64,000 nt of DNA from Phytophthora quininea (taxonomy: Eukaryota; Oomycota; Peronosporomycetes; Peronosporales; Peronosporaceae). The notes below the pieces were generated by a model. It ran no database searches, was not told the origin of the DNA, and was given only the letters and a program-made list of their open reading frames with translations. The position numbers and the translations under genes are program-made. The stretch covers positions 62,001 through 126,000 of the forward strand of contig JAAVTG010000069.1 in assembly GCA_011947345.1 (NCBI GenBank). Direction: 5' to 3'. Of this stretch, positions 23,586-33,357 are shown in pieces. The stretch's first letter is position 1. Every line of letters begins with the position of its first letter.

Positions 23586-24508
23586 CTACTCTTCGAACTC
23601 GAGGCCAGGGACCATCGTCTGCTCGACCACCACGGCTGGAACGGGTTTCTTGCCGACGACAAAAAGCAAGGCACCATCGTCTTGGTTGTCTTGGTCAGCA
23701 TTGGGGTCCACTCGCGGCCGAAATGAGTGCCAGGGTTCTGCACTGAGGCCTGCACTTTGACATTCCACGGGATTTCGGCAAGAACGCCGTGCGCTGGATC
23801 GTCCTCGCCGTACTTCATGCGACGCCCACTGCCCCATTCGACCGAGTCAGCCATGACTTGACTGGAGATATCCGCCCAGAATTCACTGCCAGGAGCCGAC
23901 ATGTAGTCGATGACTTTCAGAAGATCGACGATGCTGGCACGCTCCATGAAGGGCAGCAGTCCTTCCATGATCCAAAACGTTGGCATCTTGGGATCGAAAC
24001 CTCGCCCCACCAAGTGACCTTCAAGACCCGCCTCGGACAAGTCGGACACGATGCAGTCAACCTTTTTGGCGACCAGCGGAGCGTGCAGCTCCTTCATCAC
24101 TTCGGCCTTGTGCTCGAACATCGCACCGCTCTGGTCGATCTCCAGGACGTGACATCCTTGCAGCGACTCCAGACGATACGCTCGAGCATCCAACCCAGCG
24201 CCGAGATTCACGATTTGGAGAATTTGCGCGTTGCGGTGATTGAGCCTGTCGTCCAGGTAACGCGTTCGCAGAGCAATGAGGTTCTCCGGGTGCGAGTGCA
24301 CTTCTTGCATTTCCGCCATGCATTTTTCGATCTTTGCTTTCTCCTTCCGAACGAGAGGTTCCGCGAACGGGTCGTTGATCCGGTCCTCCTTCTCGCTTTC
24401 GACAGCTCGCAGATACGCCACGACGAAACTCATGCACGCCGCTGCATTGTCTTCGATCGGGTCTTCTTGGGGCAAATGTTTGAACAAAGCCGGATTCAGC
24501 GATTCCAT
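23586..24508 (-). CDS. SAM-dependent O-methyltransferase (TIGR00027-like), copy C, inverted duplicate of A
   Basis: ATG 24508 opens MESLNPALFKHLPQEDPIED and reads through to the conserved AYLRAVESEKEDR helix, so this copy keeps an intact N-terminus. The core is almost identical to copy A, with only a handful of substitutions and one 3-base deletion (DRINDPF instead of DRIINDPF). SAM motif LGAGLDARAYRL and the EIDQSGAMFEHK block are intact. A one-base change near 23690 is needed to reach the expected end (GALLFVVGKKPVPAVVVEQT, stop at 23586); uncorrected, the frame runs on to 23510 in unrelated sequence. Similarity to A stops before both termini, so the duplicated block covers only the interior. 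The likely role is small-molecule O-methylation; the substrate is unknown. Confidence 0.82.
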
Positions 24509-24944
24509 GATGGTGGGGAAGACGCAAATGGAATAATGAGGATGCCGCCGACCTGGGACGAGAGCTCACGTGGCGTAGTGGATTACAGGTTATCGTAAAG
24601 GCCAACGAAGCTGAAGGAACAAGGCGGCCTCTTTCTTGATGCTGGTTTGGTGGGATACTTTTCAACGTCAGACAAAGCTTTTTCACCCGTATTGGCGGTG
24701 TGAATGTGTAGATAACGAAGTGTGAGGTAGATCGAGGAAGAAGCGTCGTAGTTATCGAGAGTGTGCTCAAGTTGGGAGCCGGCCCCTCGACTGCAACACA
24801 ATGGAAATTGTGACCAACACGGAAGCGTGAATGAATTCTAACTCATGTTCCGGGATTTCGACATGCAACAGCTCTAGATTGGTAGCGAAATGATCAAAGT
24901 GGTGCATCTAGGAGTATAGTACGCTGGCTGCTGTGCTTTGGAGA
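24509..24944 (+). pseudogene. Intergenic region with a degenerate ankyrin-gene fragment
   Basis: Around 24698-24790 the plus strand resembles the third exon of the ankyrin gene at 20710, including the preceding splice acceptor (ggtag versus cgtag): atcgaggaagaag, then gttatcgagagtgtgctcaa, then gttgggagccg, against cgaggaacgag, gttgtcgagacgctacttaa and gttaggagccg. No open reading frame survives. This looks like an old duplicated fragment. The rest also holds the promoter of the minus-strand methyltransferase. Confidence 0.5.
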
Positions 24945-26017
24945 TCAGTCTGACGTCGCGGCCTTGAGGAAACTCGACGCTTCTTCGTACCCGTAGAACG
25001 TCACAGCATTGACCGGAAATGCCCGCACACAGGCCGTGCCGAGGCCATTGAAGAAGATCCGATAGCCTCCTTGCCGGAAGAGCTGTCTGGTCTGGTACGC
25101 CATCTTGTGCTCGCCCGGCTTATGGTTCACCGGGAGTGTCTGAATAGCAGATTTAATGACTGCCAACGCCATGCAAACAAAACACATTAGTAGACACATC
25201 CTCTTGAAGCAAATGAGCAACACGACAACGTACCATCTAACGGATACGATACGATCCAGGAGCCAACACCTGCAACTCCACCGGCGGTGAGCATGGACAT
25301 TTGCGAGTTGATGCCCGAGTCCATCATCTTGCGCTTGGTGTACTCGTACAGCCAAAAGTAGCAGCCGAAGGACGGCGCTTCGCCACAGCGTGCACGTAAA
25401 GCCGAGGAATAGTCCAGACACGCCCCTGTGCTTGTAGATATGCTTGATGCAGTCCATCGGTCCTCGGTACTGTCGATTGACACTGCTATCCTGCACTTGC
25501 AGTCGACACTTGATGAGTTCCGTTGGGGTCAGCGGGATCGTCTGGAAGAAGCCGCCGATGGTGCCGGCGTACAGCACAGACCTGAGCGACGGCTTCTCCG
25601 GCGTGTCGTCGATTGCCTGCAGCGATCGCTCGTACACCGCAAACATGACGGCGTTGGTCCAGGCGCTGCCGACCAGCGGCGACGTCATGCCTTTGAAGAA
25701 GCCCATGGGACCTTCATGTTGCAACTGCCATCATCAAAAAGTCTCGTCACACTGCAGCTAATAGAAGGCAACCCAATACAATTGCGTACAGTCTTGCGGA
25801 CGCAGTCGAACGCGCCCGTGTAGAAGGAGCTGTGCGTCTGCAAGCGCACTTTGACCTGAATGACACACTCGTCAGAAGTTACGTCTTATTTTCCTTGTCA
25901 ATTGCTGCAATGCCGTACTGTGTCGAAGGGCTGGCCGACCACGACGCCGCTGCAGCCACCGACCACGCCCGCCGTAAAGTCGATCAGCACCGAGTACTGC
26001 TCCGCGTCCTGCGCCAT
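24945..26017 (-). CDS. Mitochondrial carrier family protein (carnitine/ornithine-carrier-like)
   Basis: Inner-membrane solute carrier, SLC25 family. Starts at ATG 26017 (MAQDAEQYSVLIDFTAGVVG) and stops at 24945. I infer four exons; three introns have clear GT-AG ends, falling after GQPFDT, after FDCVRKT and after SYPLD. Three carrier repeats are seen through their signatures: GVVVGQPFDT/VKVRLQTHSS in repeat 1, IPLTPTELIKCRLQVQD in repeat 2, and SYPLD/VIKSAIQTLP in repeat 3, each with the P-x-[DE]-x-x-[KR]-x-[RKQ] theme. Matrix-helix motifs GFFKGMTSPLVG and FFNGLGTACVRAFPVNAVTF are present. One frame change near 25385 (TLWR/EAPSFGCYFWLYEYTK) must be bridged. The RAFPVNA signature is shared by carnitine/acylcarnitine and ornithine carriers, so the substrate is in that group but not fixed. 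Confidence 0.87.
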
Positions 26018-26278
26018 GGCTGTCTGGCGCTGACGTACTGCAGTTTGCGAAAAAGCGAATCAGTAGAAAACCGGTATTCGTACCCTCACCCAATAACCAG
26101 CGTAACCTTTCGAACCGCTTTCGGTTCGGTATCCAATCGGTATTGCGAACGATTGGTTGGCTGGGGCGTTGCGCTGCCGACCACGGCCTCCGTACTCTGG
26201 TTTTCCTCTAAACCTCGCCGCTTATTTCCCGTGAAGATCCGCACTCGCCGGCAAGCTTTCTAGACTCTCTCTGTCACC

Positions 26279-26713
26279 ATGTTGGTCCCTAAGACGAACC
26301 GTATCGCTGTGTACTCGTACCTCTTCAAGGAGGGCGTGATGGTGGCCAAGAAGGACTTCTCGCTGCCCAAGCACGAGGCCGTGGACGTGCCCAACCTCCA
26401 GGTCATCAAGCTCATGCAGTCGCTCAAGTCGCGCGGCTACGTCAAGGAGACCTTCAACTGGCAGTGGTTCTACTGGTACCTCACCAACGAGGGCATCGAG
26501 TACCTGCGCGCCTACCTGCACCTGCCCGCGGAGATTGTGCCGGCCACGCTCAAGAAGCAGGCCGCGCGCCCCACGCGCCCGCAGGCCCCGTCCGCCGGCG
26601 GCTTCGGCCGTGGCCGCTTCGACAAGGAGAAGGGTGTCGGCCCCTCGGGCGACTTCAACCCGGAATTCCGCCGTGGTGGCCAGGACGGCTACCGTCGCGA
26701 GGCTGCCAACTAA
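26279..26713 (+). CDS. RPS10: 40S ribosomal protein eS10
   Basis: Small-subunit protein at the beak of the 40S ribosome. Complete intronless frame of 144 residues starting [20 protein letters not shown]. The plectin/S10 winged-helix domain is diagnostic: [40 protein letters not shown] and [20 protein letters not shown]. It is followed by the usual Arg/Gly/Pro-rich tail with [12 protein letters not shown]. Codon use is strongly GC-ending, as expected for a highly expressed gene. This is one of the few long genes here without a frame break. The pyrimidine-rich stretch before the ATG (tttctagactctctctgtca) is consistent with a transcription start close to the coding region. Confidence 0.97.
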   Translation: MLVPKTNRIAVYSYLFKEGVMVAKKDFSLPKHEAVDVPNLQVIKLMQSLKSRGYVKETFNWQWFYWYLTNEGIEYLRAYLHLPAEIVPATLKKQAARPTRPQAPSAGGFGRGRFDKEKGVGPSGDFNPEFRRGGQDGYRREAAN

Positions 26714-26952
26714 GTTGTTGATCAGCAGCAGCGGAAAGCGAGACGGGAGTATTTAACCTTTAAATATCTCCTCTGACTGTGTCGGCTTCACACGGCAACA
26801 AAACGCTTCCTTGTTGGTCTCTTCTTCTCTGTCTGAACAGTCTATGGCGTTTACAAACAGGAACGAACCGCCAAGGTTGTATTTGTCGAGAAACTCTACC
26901 ACCACCTCCGCTGAAGCGTTGTGTCGTATTTTACCGTCCTTCTCCGATGACT
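26714..26952. other. Convergent spacer between eS10 and EF-hand copy 2
   Basis: About 240 bp between two convergent stops, with an AT-rich palindrome-like atttaacctttaaatat near 26750 that may serve in 3' end formation. An open plus-strand frame from ATG 26844 runs into the antisense of the EF-hand gene and is not called. Confidence 0.4.
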
Positions 26953-29900
26953 TTAACAGCAGCAGACCGATTGATCCGTCTGACCGAGCTGGCGGTGAAG
27001 ATTTTGAGATTTCAAGTCACACTCCATGCTCACCACAACTTGCTGTGGAAGGGATTCGGAGAGTGCGCCATCTTCTACTTCGCCCGACTCGACAGATGAG
27101 GAAGTCGATCGGGCTATGAGTCGGCGGCGAAACCTTGCATGCGTTTTCGTCTGTCAGTAGGAAAAGGAAAGAGAATCACAACGTTAGCACTCCCAAAAGA
27201 GCGTAGCCTGCAGGAACTTACGATTCGTGGCATCTCTCCTGATTCAATTGAGCTGTGAAATCCATCACTGCCGGCGATACTCGTTTCTCTCTCGAAACTC
27301 TCTTACGGCGCAAATACGTTCGTCTGTATTCGCCAAAGATTTCTCCATCACTGAGGTCCATGGCTTCTTCTCCATCCAGTTCGCCTTCTGATAGTTCTGC
27401 GCTACACACGGAGTCTGGAATACTACTCCCAGAACGACTGCTAAGCACAGGCTTTCGACCACGACGTTGATAGTGGCGTCGATATCGATGATGGTGCTGG
27501 CTGATCTCGTGATAGATACCGTAAGCGCGGTGGTCATCTAATGTCGAGTTGCTGACGCTGCTGCTCACAGACAAGCTTCTCGGAGTCATGCCCTCCATAT
27601 TGCTGCTCATATTGCTGATAGAATCGACAACTTTGATCATCTTCTGCACCATCGGTGCAGACTTGTTCAATACTGAACTCGATTTTTCCAGTTCTTGGTC
27701 ACTCTGGCTGACTTGCGACGGTGCGCTTTCACTCTCCTCTTCTGCAGAACTCGGATCAAAACTGACCGCTTCTTCATTCACAGCAGCTTTCTCTGAAGAG
27801 TTCGCGTCTCCAATCTGAAACGAGTTTGCTGGTTGTTCTTGTGCCGAGATCTGGATCCTTCGTTGTTGCTGCTGCAAGACGTACGTCGAGGTCGCAGCAG
27901 CAAAAGGTCTTGCATATCGATATTGTTGGATAACGAAGCCATGATTGCTCCAAGTTGTGGGTCGTTATCAACGCTTTTCGATGCCGGCACCGTTGCTTCT
28001 TGGGCGTGGCGGGCTGCACTACAGGTGCAGCGTCAGCAGTGTCAGATGTAGTGTCTGGCACTACGTCTTCAGGTTCTGTGGGTCCACTGGTGAGGTCGTA
28101 CGTATCCGTGGCTTGATCTACCAACTGACTGGAGTCTTCTGTTCTTTCAATGTTATTCACAGCACTTTCAGCCGCCTCCTCGGTCTCGGGCTGAGCGAGA
28201 GAAATCTTACGCTCTCTGTTTTTCCAAAGCTGTTGAACAAGCCCGCTCACTTGTTCTTCTGTGAGTATCTCCACCCAACTCTCTAAATCTTTAGGACTGG
28301 AGTCATCAACAACAGAATCACTCACAGCATCGTCACGGTCGAGTTGTTGGTTGTAGTAAGCCGCAGCCCGCTCCAATCCGGTCGCGTCCTCATCGGCATC
28401 TAACCGACCACTAGTACCAAACGCTCGCAATTGATCCATTAACAGCTCTTGGGCTATCTCGTTGACAGTCTAAACAATACATCATACCGTCCCGTAAGTA
28501 TCGTGAAACAACGAAAGGGGAGACATTTGCTTACCTTGTCGTCGATTGCCTCCTTTCCAACAAAAGATTCCAAGCTCTGTCGTACTGCCTTGAGCGCTGT
28601 TTCTTGGTCATTTGCTCTTATCGCCGGGGCTCCAGCTTCGGCCATTACCCTGGCAACCAGAATATCAGGAATGCTCCGAATCACCCTCTCCTCGAACGAT
28701 TCAACTTCATCGTCAGGATGCAATTCGTAGACTCGTCCTCCTCGCTCTGCCGGCATTGTTGGAGAATGTCGAATCGGTGATGCGACTTCGTTTGTGCTCA
28801 TCGGTTTGGCAAAAATGGGTAAGGAAGTCGACGGCGTCGGTGGTGGCGGGTGCTCATGAGGCGCACTTCTTGGCTGTTGTCGTGCTGGATTGTTGCGTCG
28901 CACTTTTTGTTGCTGTTGCTGGTCGTAGGCTGCGGTAACAAATGCAACAAACTCCTTGTAGTTAATCACTTCATTCATCGGAGCATGTTGAGCTCTGCGG
29001 CTGTGAACGCTCTTGCCACCGGTCGGGGAGTGAATGTGGCGAAAGAATGATATAATTTTCGTCGTCGGGACAGATATCTGCAGACGGTGAAGAGCCATGC
29101 ACGTCTCGACGCGGTTCACATGGCCGTCGTGATCCGAATCTAAATCACTAAACAATCGGCGAAGTACATCCGCGTTAAGTCGCTTACCGCCAGGTCCTCC
29201 CAGCCCACCAGTCGAAATCTCCGGCCGTGCGCCAAACGAAGTTACAGACGGCATCGTGCGGAACTCCGACAACACTTGTCTCCCAATCGACGACGAAGAG
29301 CGTTTCTCCGTCTGAGTTTTAGCCTTTGGACTGCCCCATTCTTCAGAAGCTGCGTCAGACTCACTTATTTTGCGTTCCTCGATATGTTCAACTTTCTTGT
29401 CCTCGTGGTTCTCCTTCATGGCATCATCCGTCTGCCGAGGACTATCCAGTTCATTTTGTACCGGTGGAACCCATGCTTTGACAACAGGTTCAGCTGTCTC
29501 GACAATAGCCTCGGGTTCGTCGTCCGTAGGCTCATTGTGAAGTGGAACTTCATTTAGAGCTGTTTTCAGTTCGTCTGTTGGACTTTGAGGCTTTTTATCC
29601 GTCGACTGGGTTGGGCTTGGAGGCTGTTTATCCATCGACTTTGTCGGGCTTGGAGACCTCCATACTGCTCTCTTCTCAGCTCGACCCACATTCGACACGT
29701 TCACACTCTCATTTTCTTTATCCTCAGAGCGATCACCATAAACCCGATGCGGACTCGTTGCCACATCAGTTTGCACCCTCCTTCTTTCCGAAGTAACTCC
29801 CAGACTCAAACCCGATCGCACAGCAGAATTGTTGCTTCGTCGACCGTTTCCAGTTGTCGCTCCTCCACCTTTCCTCTGCCCTGCTCCAGCATTGTTCACT

Positions 29901-30349
29901 CTTCGAACTTCTTCAGTTTTCTCCTTCACATCGGCTCCTCCTCCACCGCCACGCCGATACGTAACGTTCGTTGGCTTGGGAATCTCCGCCTTCCTCCTGT
30001 TCCAGAACCTTTGTCCTGGAGGGTATTGCTGCAGCTCTCTATCCACCCTCGCAATGCGCCTCGCCACCTCCCACTCCACTCTGCGCCTGTACCTCCTGCT
30101 GGCCTGCACGTGCGTCGTGTCCTCCAGCGCCAGCAACATGCCGTCCGCTTCGGTGTGTTCCTGGTCTGAATTAAAGACGCCGCTGTGTGCTGGTCGACGC
30201 CGCCGCGGCGCCGCGTTCGTCAGCACCAGCGCGTCGTTCTTCCATAGAAGCGGCAGACTGCTGCGTAGTCTCGCCTGCAGCGCCCGGTTGCGCGCGCTCA
30301 CGTCGCTCAGCACCGCGAAGCTGGCGTCCAGACCGTCGCGGCTCGCCAT
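26953..30349 (-). CDS. EF-hand protein, copy 2 of an inverted gene pair
   Basis: Same three-exon structure as copy 1: 28535-30349, 27222-28469 and 26953-27150, with introns of 65 bp (28470-28534) and 71 bp (27151-27221). Starts MASRDGLDASFAVLSDVSAR; from DGLDASF onward it follows copy 1 with few substitutions. The EF-hand loop DSDHDGHVNRVE is identical. Exon 1 reads through the point where copy 1 breaks (FEERVIRSIP). Copy 2 instead has its own one-base deletion near 27294 in an A run that truncates the product at RCHES unless corrected. The T4 frame change in exon 2 is shared. A three-residue insertion (QKM, near 27636) and a 12-base insertion (SPTQ..., near 29600) distinguish the copies. The tail after SESLPQQVV differs from copy 1. 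Homology ends close to the start codon, and upstream sequences are unrelated. Confidence 0.75.
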
Positions 30350-30816
30350 TGATCCAACAAAGTGGCTTCAAGTTGAAGCCAAATGGGTACAGAATGACGC
30401 ACCCTGCGTCGAGACGCCCCTTCGCGTTTTTTCGCATCTGGCTAATCGTCGGCTTTGATGGCGAAAAATTTCTCTGCGGCGAATGCTTTGCCAACGAGCA
30501 ACGACTGGCCGGCAGTGCTCAACAGCATGCTGACCGAAGTGCCGCTCTGGCATGCGGTGCCTTGGGAAACCTTGCAATGCAAGCGCTTGCATGGTCAAGT
30601 TGTCGAGAACTTGTCGTGTCTCGCGCGACACATAGATGCGATAATCACCCAGATAAAACGGTGCGGACTTAGCCGAGCGGATCAGACCACCCACACAATA
30701 CAACACATCCTTTCGCTGGCTGATCCCGCGGCTTTATCCGAAGGTTGCCCCACCAAGCACAGCCGTCAGTTTGCGAACGTCAGTCGCCAAGCAGCAGTGG
30801 AGACACCATCAGCACC
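30350..30816. promoter_or_regulatory. Divergent intergenic region
   Basis: About 470 bp between the EF-hand copy 2 start and the phosphatase-NAD kinase start. Overlapping open frames exist on both strands with no recognisable domain. Promoters of both genes are expected here from position only. Confidence 0.4.
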
Positions 30817-33316
30817 ATGATCTGCACGAGTCGGGCGCTGCGCGTACGCAGGGCGCTGGGTCTGCGTCTCAACAGCAGCACCAGCAGCGGCAGCAACAGC
30901 GCCGAGCGTCTGCCGCGGCTGGCCGATCTGGTGCTCATCCGCCACGGTGAGAGCGAGGGCAACGTGGCCAGACAACGCTCCTGGCCGGCGACCACAGTCT
31001 GTTCGCGGGCGAGTTCAAGCACCGCCACAGCTCCAACTGGCGCCTCACAGACCGCGGTCGGCGGCAGGCTGCGGCCGCCGGCGACTGGCTCAAGCGCAAC
31101 AACCTGGCGCACTTTGATCGGTACTTGGTGTCCGAGTACCTTCGCGCTATGGAGACTGCTGGCCGCATGGGACTACCCGGAGCCAGGTGGTACGCCGAGA
31201 TGCTCATCCGCGAGCGGGACTGGGGCCAGATGGACCTCATGAGCGAGCAGGAGCGCTTCATCAAGATGCAGGACGAGCTCAAGCGACGGGAACTCAACAG
31301 ATTCTACTACGCGCCGCCAGGGGAGAGTCTCTGGCGGCTGTAGCCCAACGAGCGGACAGACTGCTCGGTATTCTGAATCACGAGTGCCATGACAAGAAAG
31401 CCATTGTGGTGGCGCACGGAGAAGTGATCTGGGCCATGCGCACGCGGCTGGAGAGGATGTCCCAGGACACATTCATCGAGCTGCAAGAGTCTGGACGCAT
31501 GGTGGACCAGATCCACAATGGTCACATCTTGCACTACACGCGCAGGGACCCACTGACTGGCAGGATGGCGCCGTTCTTCACACACGTGCGCTCCGTGTGT
31601 CCGTGGAATGAAAGCTCAGTCCCAAGGGATGGATGAAGATCGACCGACCAGTGTATGACAACGAACTGCTGCTGGCGACGGCTGAGCGTGTGCCGCGTAT
31701 GATCATCTCGGAGGAGTATCTGGAGAAGACGTACAATGGCGCGAAGAAGCTGACGGAAGAAGACCTGGCGTCCGATTCGGTCCTGGGCGAAGTAAGTTCG
31801 ACCCACGCTGCAACAGTCCGCGAAGAGAGAGATGACGATGGGTCAGCAAAGCACCGTATTTCCTCGAAGAAGGACGAGCGCCAAACTCCGTTGTTGATTC
31901 CTGGGAAACCCATGCTAAACTTGAAAAATGTGGTGGTGGTGAAAAGACATCTCGGTTCCAACACGAAGCCGAGCTGTACGGCAACACCGGGTGAGTATAG
32001 GACGAGATGGTTCTTTTGTGCTCGACTTTACTGACTGACTGTTGGTGTTGTGTGGTGTTCAGAGAAGCATTAAGGAAGCAAATGTCCATGCGCGGATTTG
32101 TCCACGACCGTCTGAAGGCGAGCCACGAGCACCACATTGAAGCTGTCGACGAAATTACCAGCAGGTATAGTGATTAAAAATCTGTTTGAAGCAAGGAGTT
32201 GTCGCTGATATGTCGGTCATGATAGTTTCAAGGAGCGTGGCATTGCAGTGACGGTTGTTTCAGCAAACCAACTCACGCACGAGGCGGTGGAGGGCACGGA
32301 CATGGTGTTTTCGGCTGGTGGGGATGGCACTTTCTTGAAAACCGCTAGTTTCGTGAACACTCCCATCCCCGTGGCCGGCTTGAACACTGATCCGAAGCGA
32401 AGCGAGGGAAATCTCTGCTGCTACAAGGTTGACAACGTCACTCATAGGTTTAGCACGGCGTTGGACCGATTGATCGAAGGAGATTTCAAATGGCGACTGC
32501 GACAACGCATTCGTGTTGGCATGGTGAACCAGGACGGGTATTGGTACGAACTGCCTCGCTACGCGCTGAACGAAGTGTTCATCGCTGAAAGCGATGCATC
32601 CCGTCCGTCGCACTACAACATCGGTATTGACCAGCACCAGCGCGAATCTCACCGCAGTAGTGGCATCGTTATGTGCACGGGAACAGGTTCAAGCGCCTGG
32701 TACTCGAGTGCGGTAAGTCTTAGCAACTTTTATTTGAGCGAATGATCGTTGCTAAGTAATGCTTTCGTTTGAATCAGTGCCAAGTCTATCGAGAGCAGGT
32801 TGCGAATGTTCTCAACGCAATGAACCACACACATACAAACGAAACCGTGACGGAGCTGACGGAATCGTAAGATGCCCACGTCGTATATCGGATGATAATA
32901 TCTCCAGCAACTAATTCGTCGTTTCCTCTGTTTCTCGCAGTATTAACAAACAAAACGTTTTCCCGGAGGACTCGCGGGACATGGGCTACATTGTGCGCGA
33001 GCCGATTATTAATGCTACATTTGGGGATATTCGGTTTAGACGGTGAGTTTCTCGCCTTCTTTCCTGTTTGAAAAGTTGTCGTAGGGTCTAATAGATTTGT
33101 CGCTGCAGAGGAAAAGCACGCCGAGTATCCATGCGTTCCCTGGGGTGGGATATGAAGGTTAACATAGATGGCATCTACTCCGTGCCGTTAGATTATGGAG
33201 TCCAGGCGGTCATGAAGATCGTTGACGAGCCGAAGTATGTGCTTCGCACCGTGGACTTCTCGCCACTGCCAGGATCAGTGCCGAAGAAGAGGATTTTAGA
33301 CGGTAAAGCGGGGTAG
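30817..33316 (+). CDS. Histidine phosphatase (PGAM-like) fused to mitochondrial-type NAD kinase 2
   Basis: Six exons; introns at 31991-32062, 32165-32225, 32713-32777, 32867-32940 and 33043-33108, all GT-AG. ATG 30817 gives MICTSRALRVRRALGLRLNS, an Arg/Ser-rich presequence suggesting mitochondrial import. Domain 1, about 30930-31620, is a histidine phosphatase: catalytic LVLIRHGESEGN, SEYLRAMETAG, and second histidine in KAIVVAHGEVIW. Domain 2, about 31910-33310, is NADK2-type: GGDGTFLKTASF nucleotide loop, GLNTDPKRSEGNLC (diagnostic of NADK2), YALNEVFIAES, SSGIVMCTGTGSSAW and REPIINATF. NADK2 phosphorylates NAD to NADP in mitochondria. One-base corrections are needed near 30972, 31322, 31620 and 31940. 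No stop-to-start spacer exists between domains (VPKGWMKIDRPVYD bridges them), which supports a fusion. Tandem genes are the alternative. Confidence 0.83.
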
Positions 33317-33357
33317 CACCCAGTTTTGGAATGTAACACGCCGACTTTGACACGAGT

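Noticed and set aside
26844..27119. Plus-strand frame MAFTNRNEPPRLYLSR
   Set aside because: It runs into the antisense of EF-hand copy 2 exon 3; no family match, no continuation.
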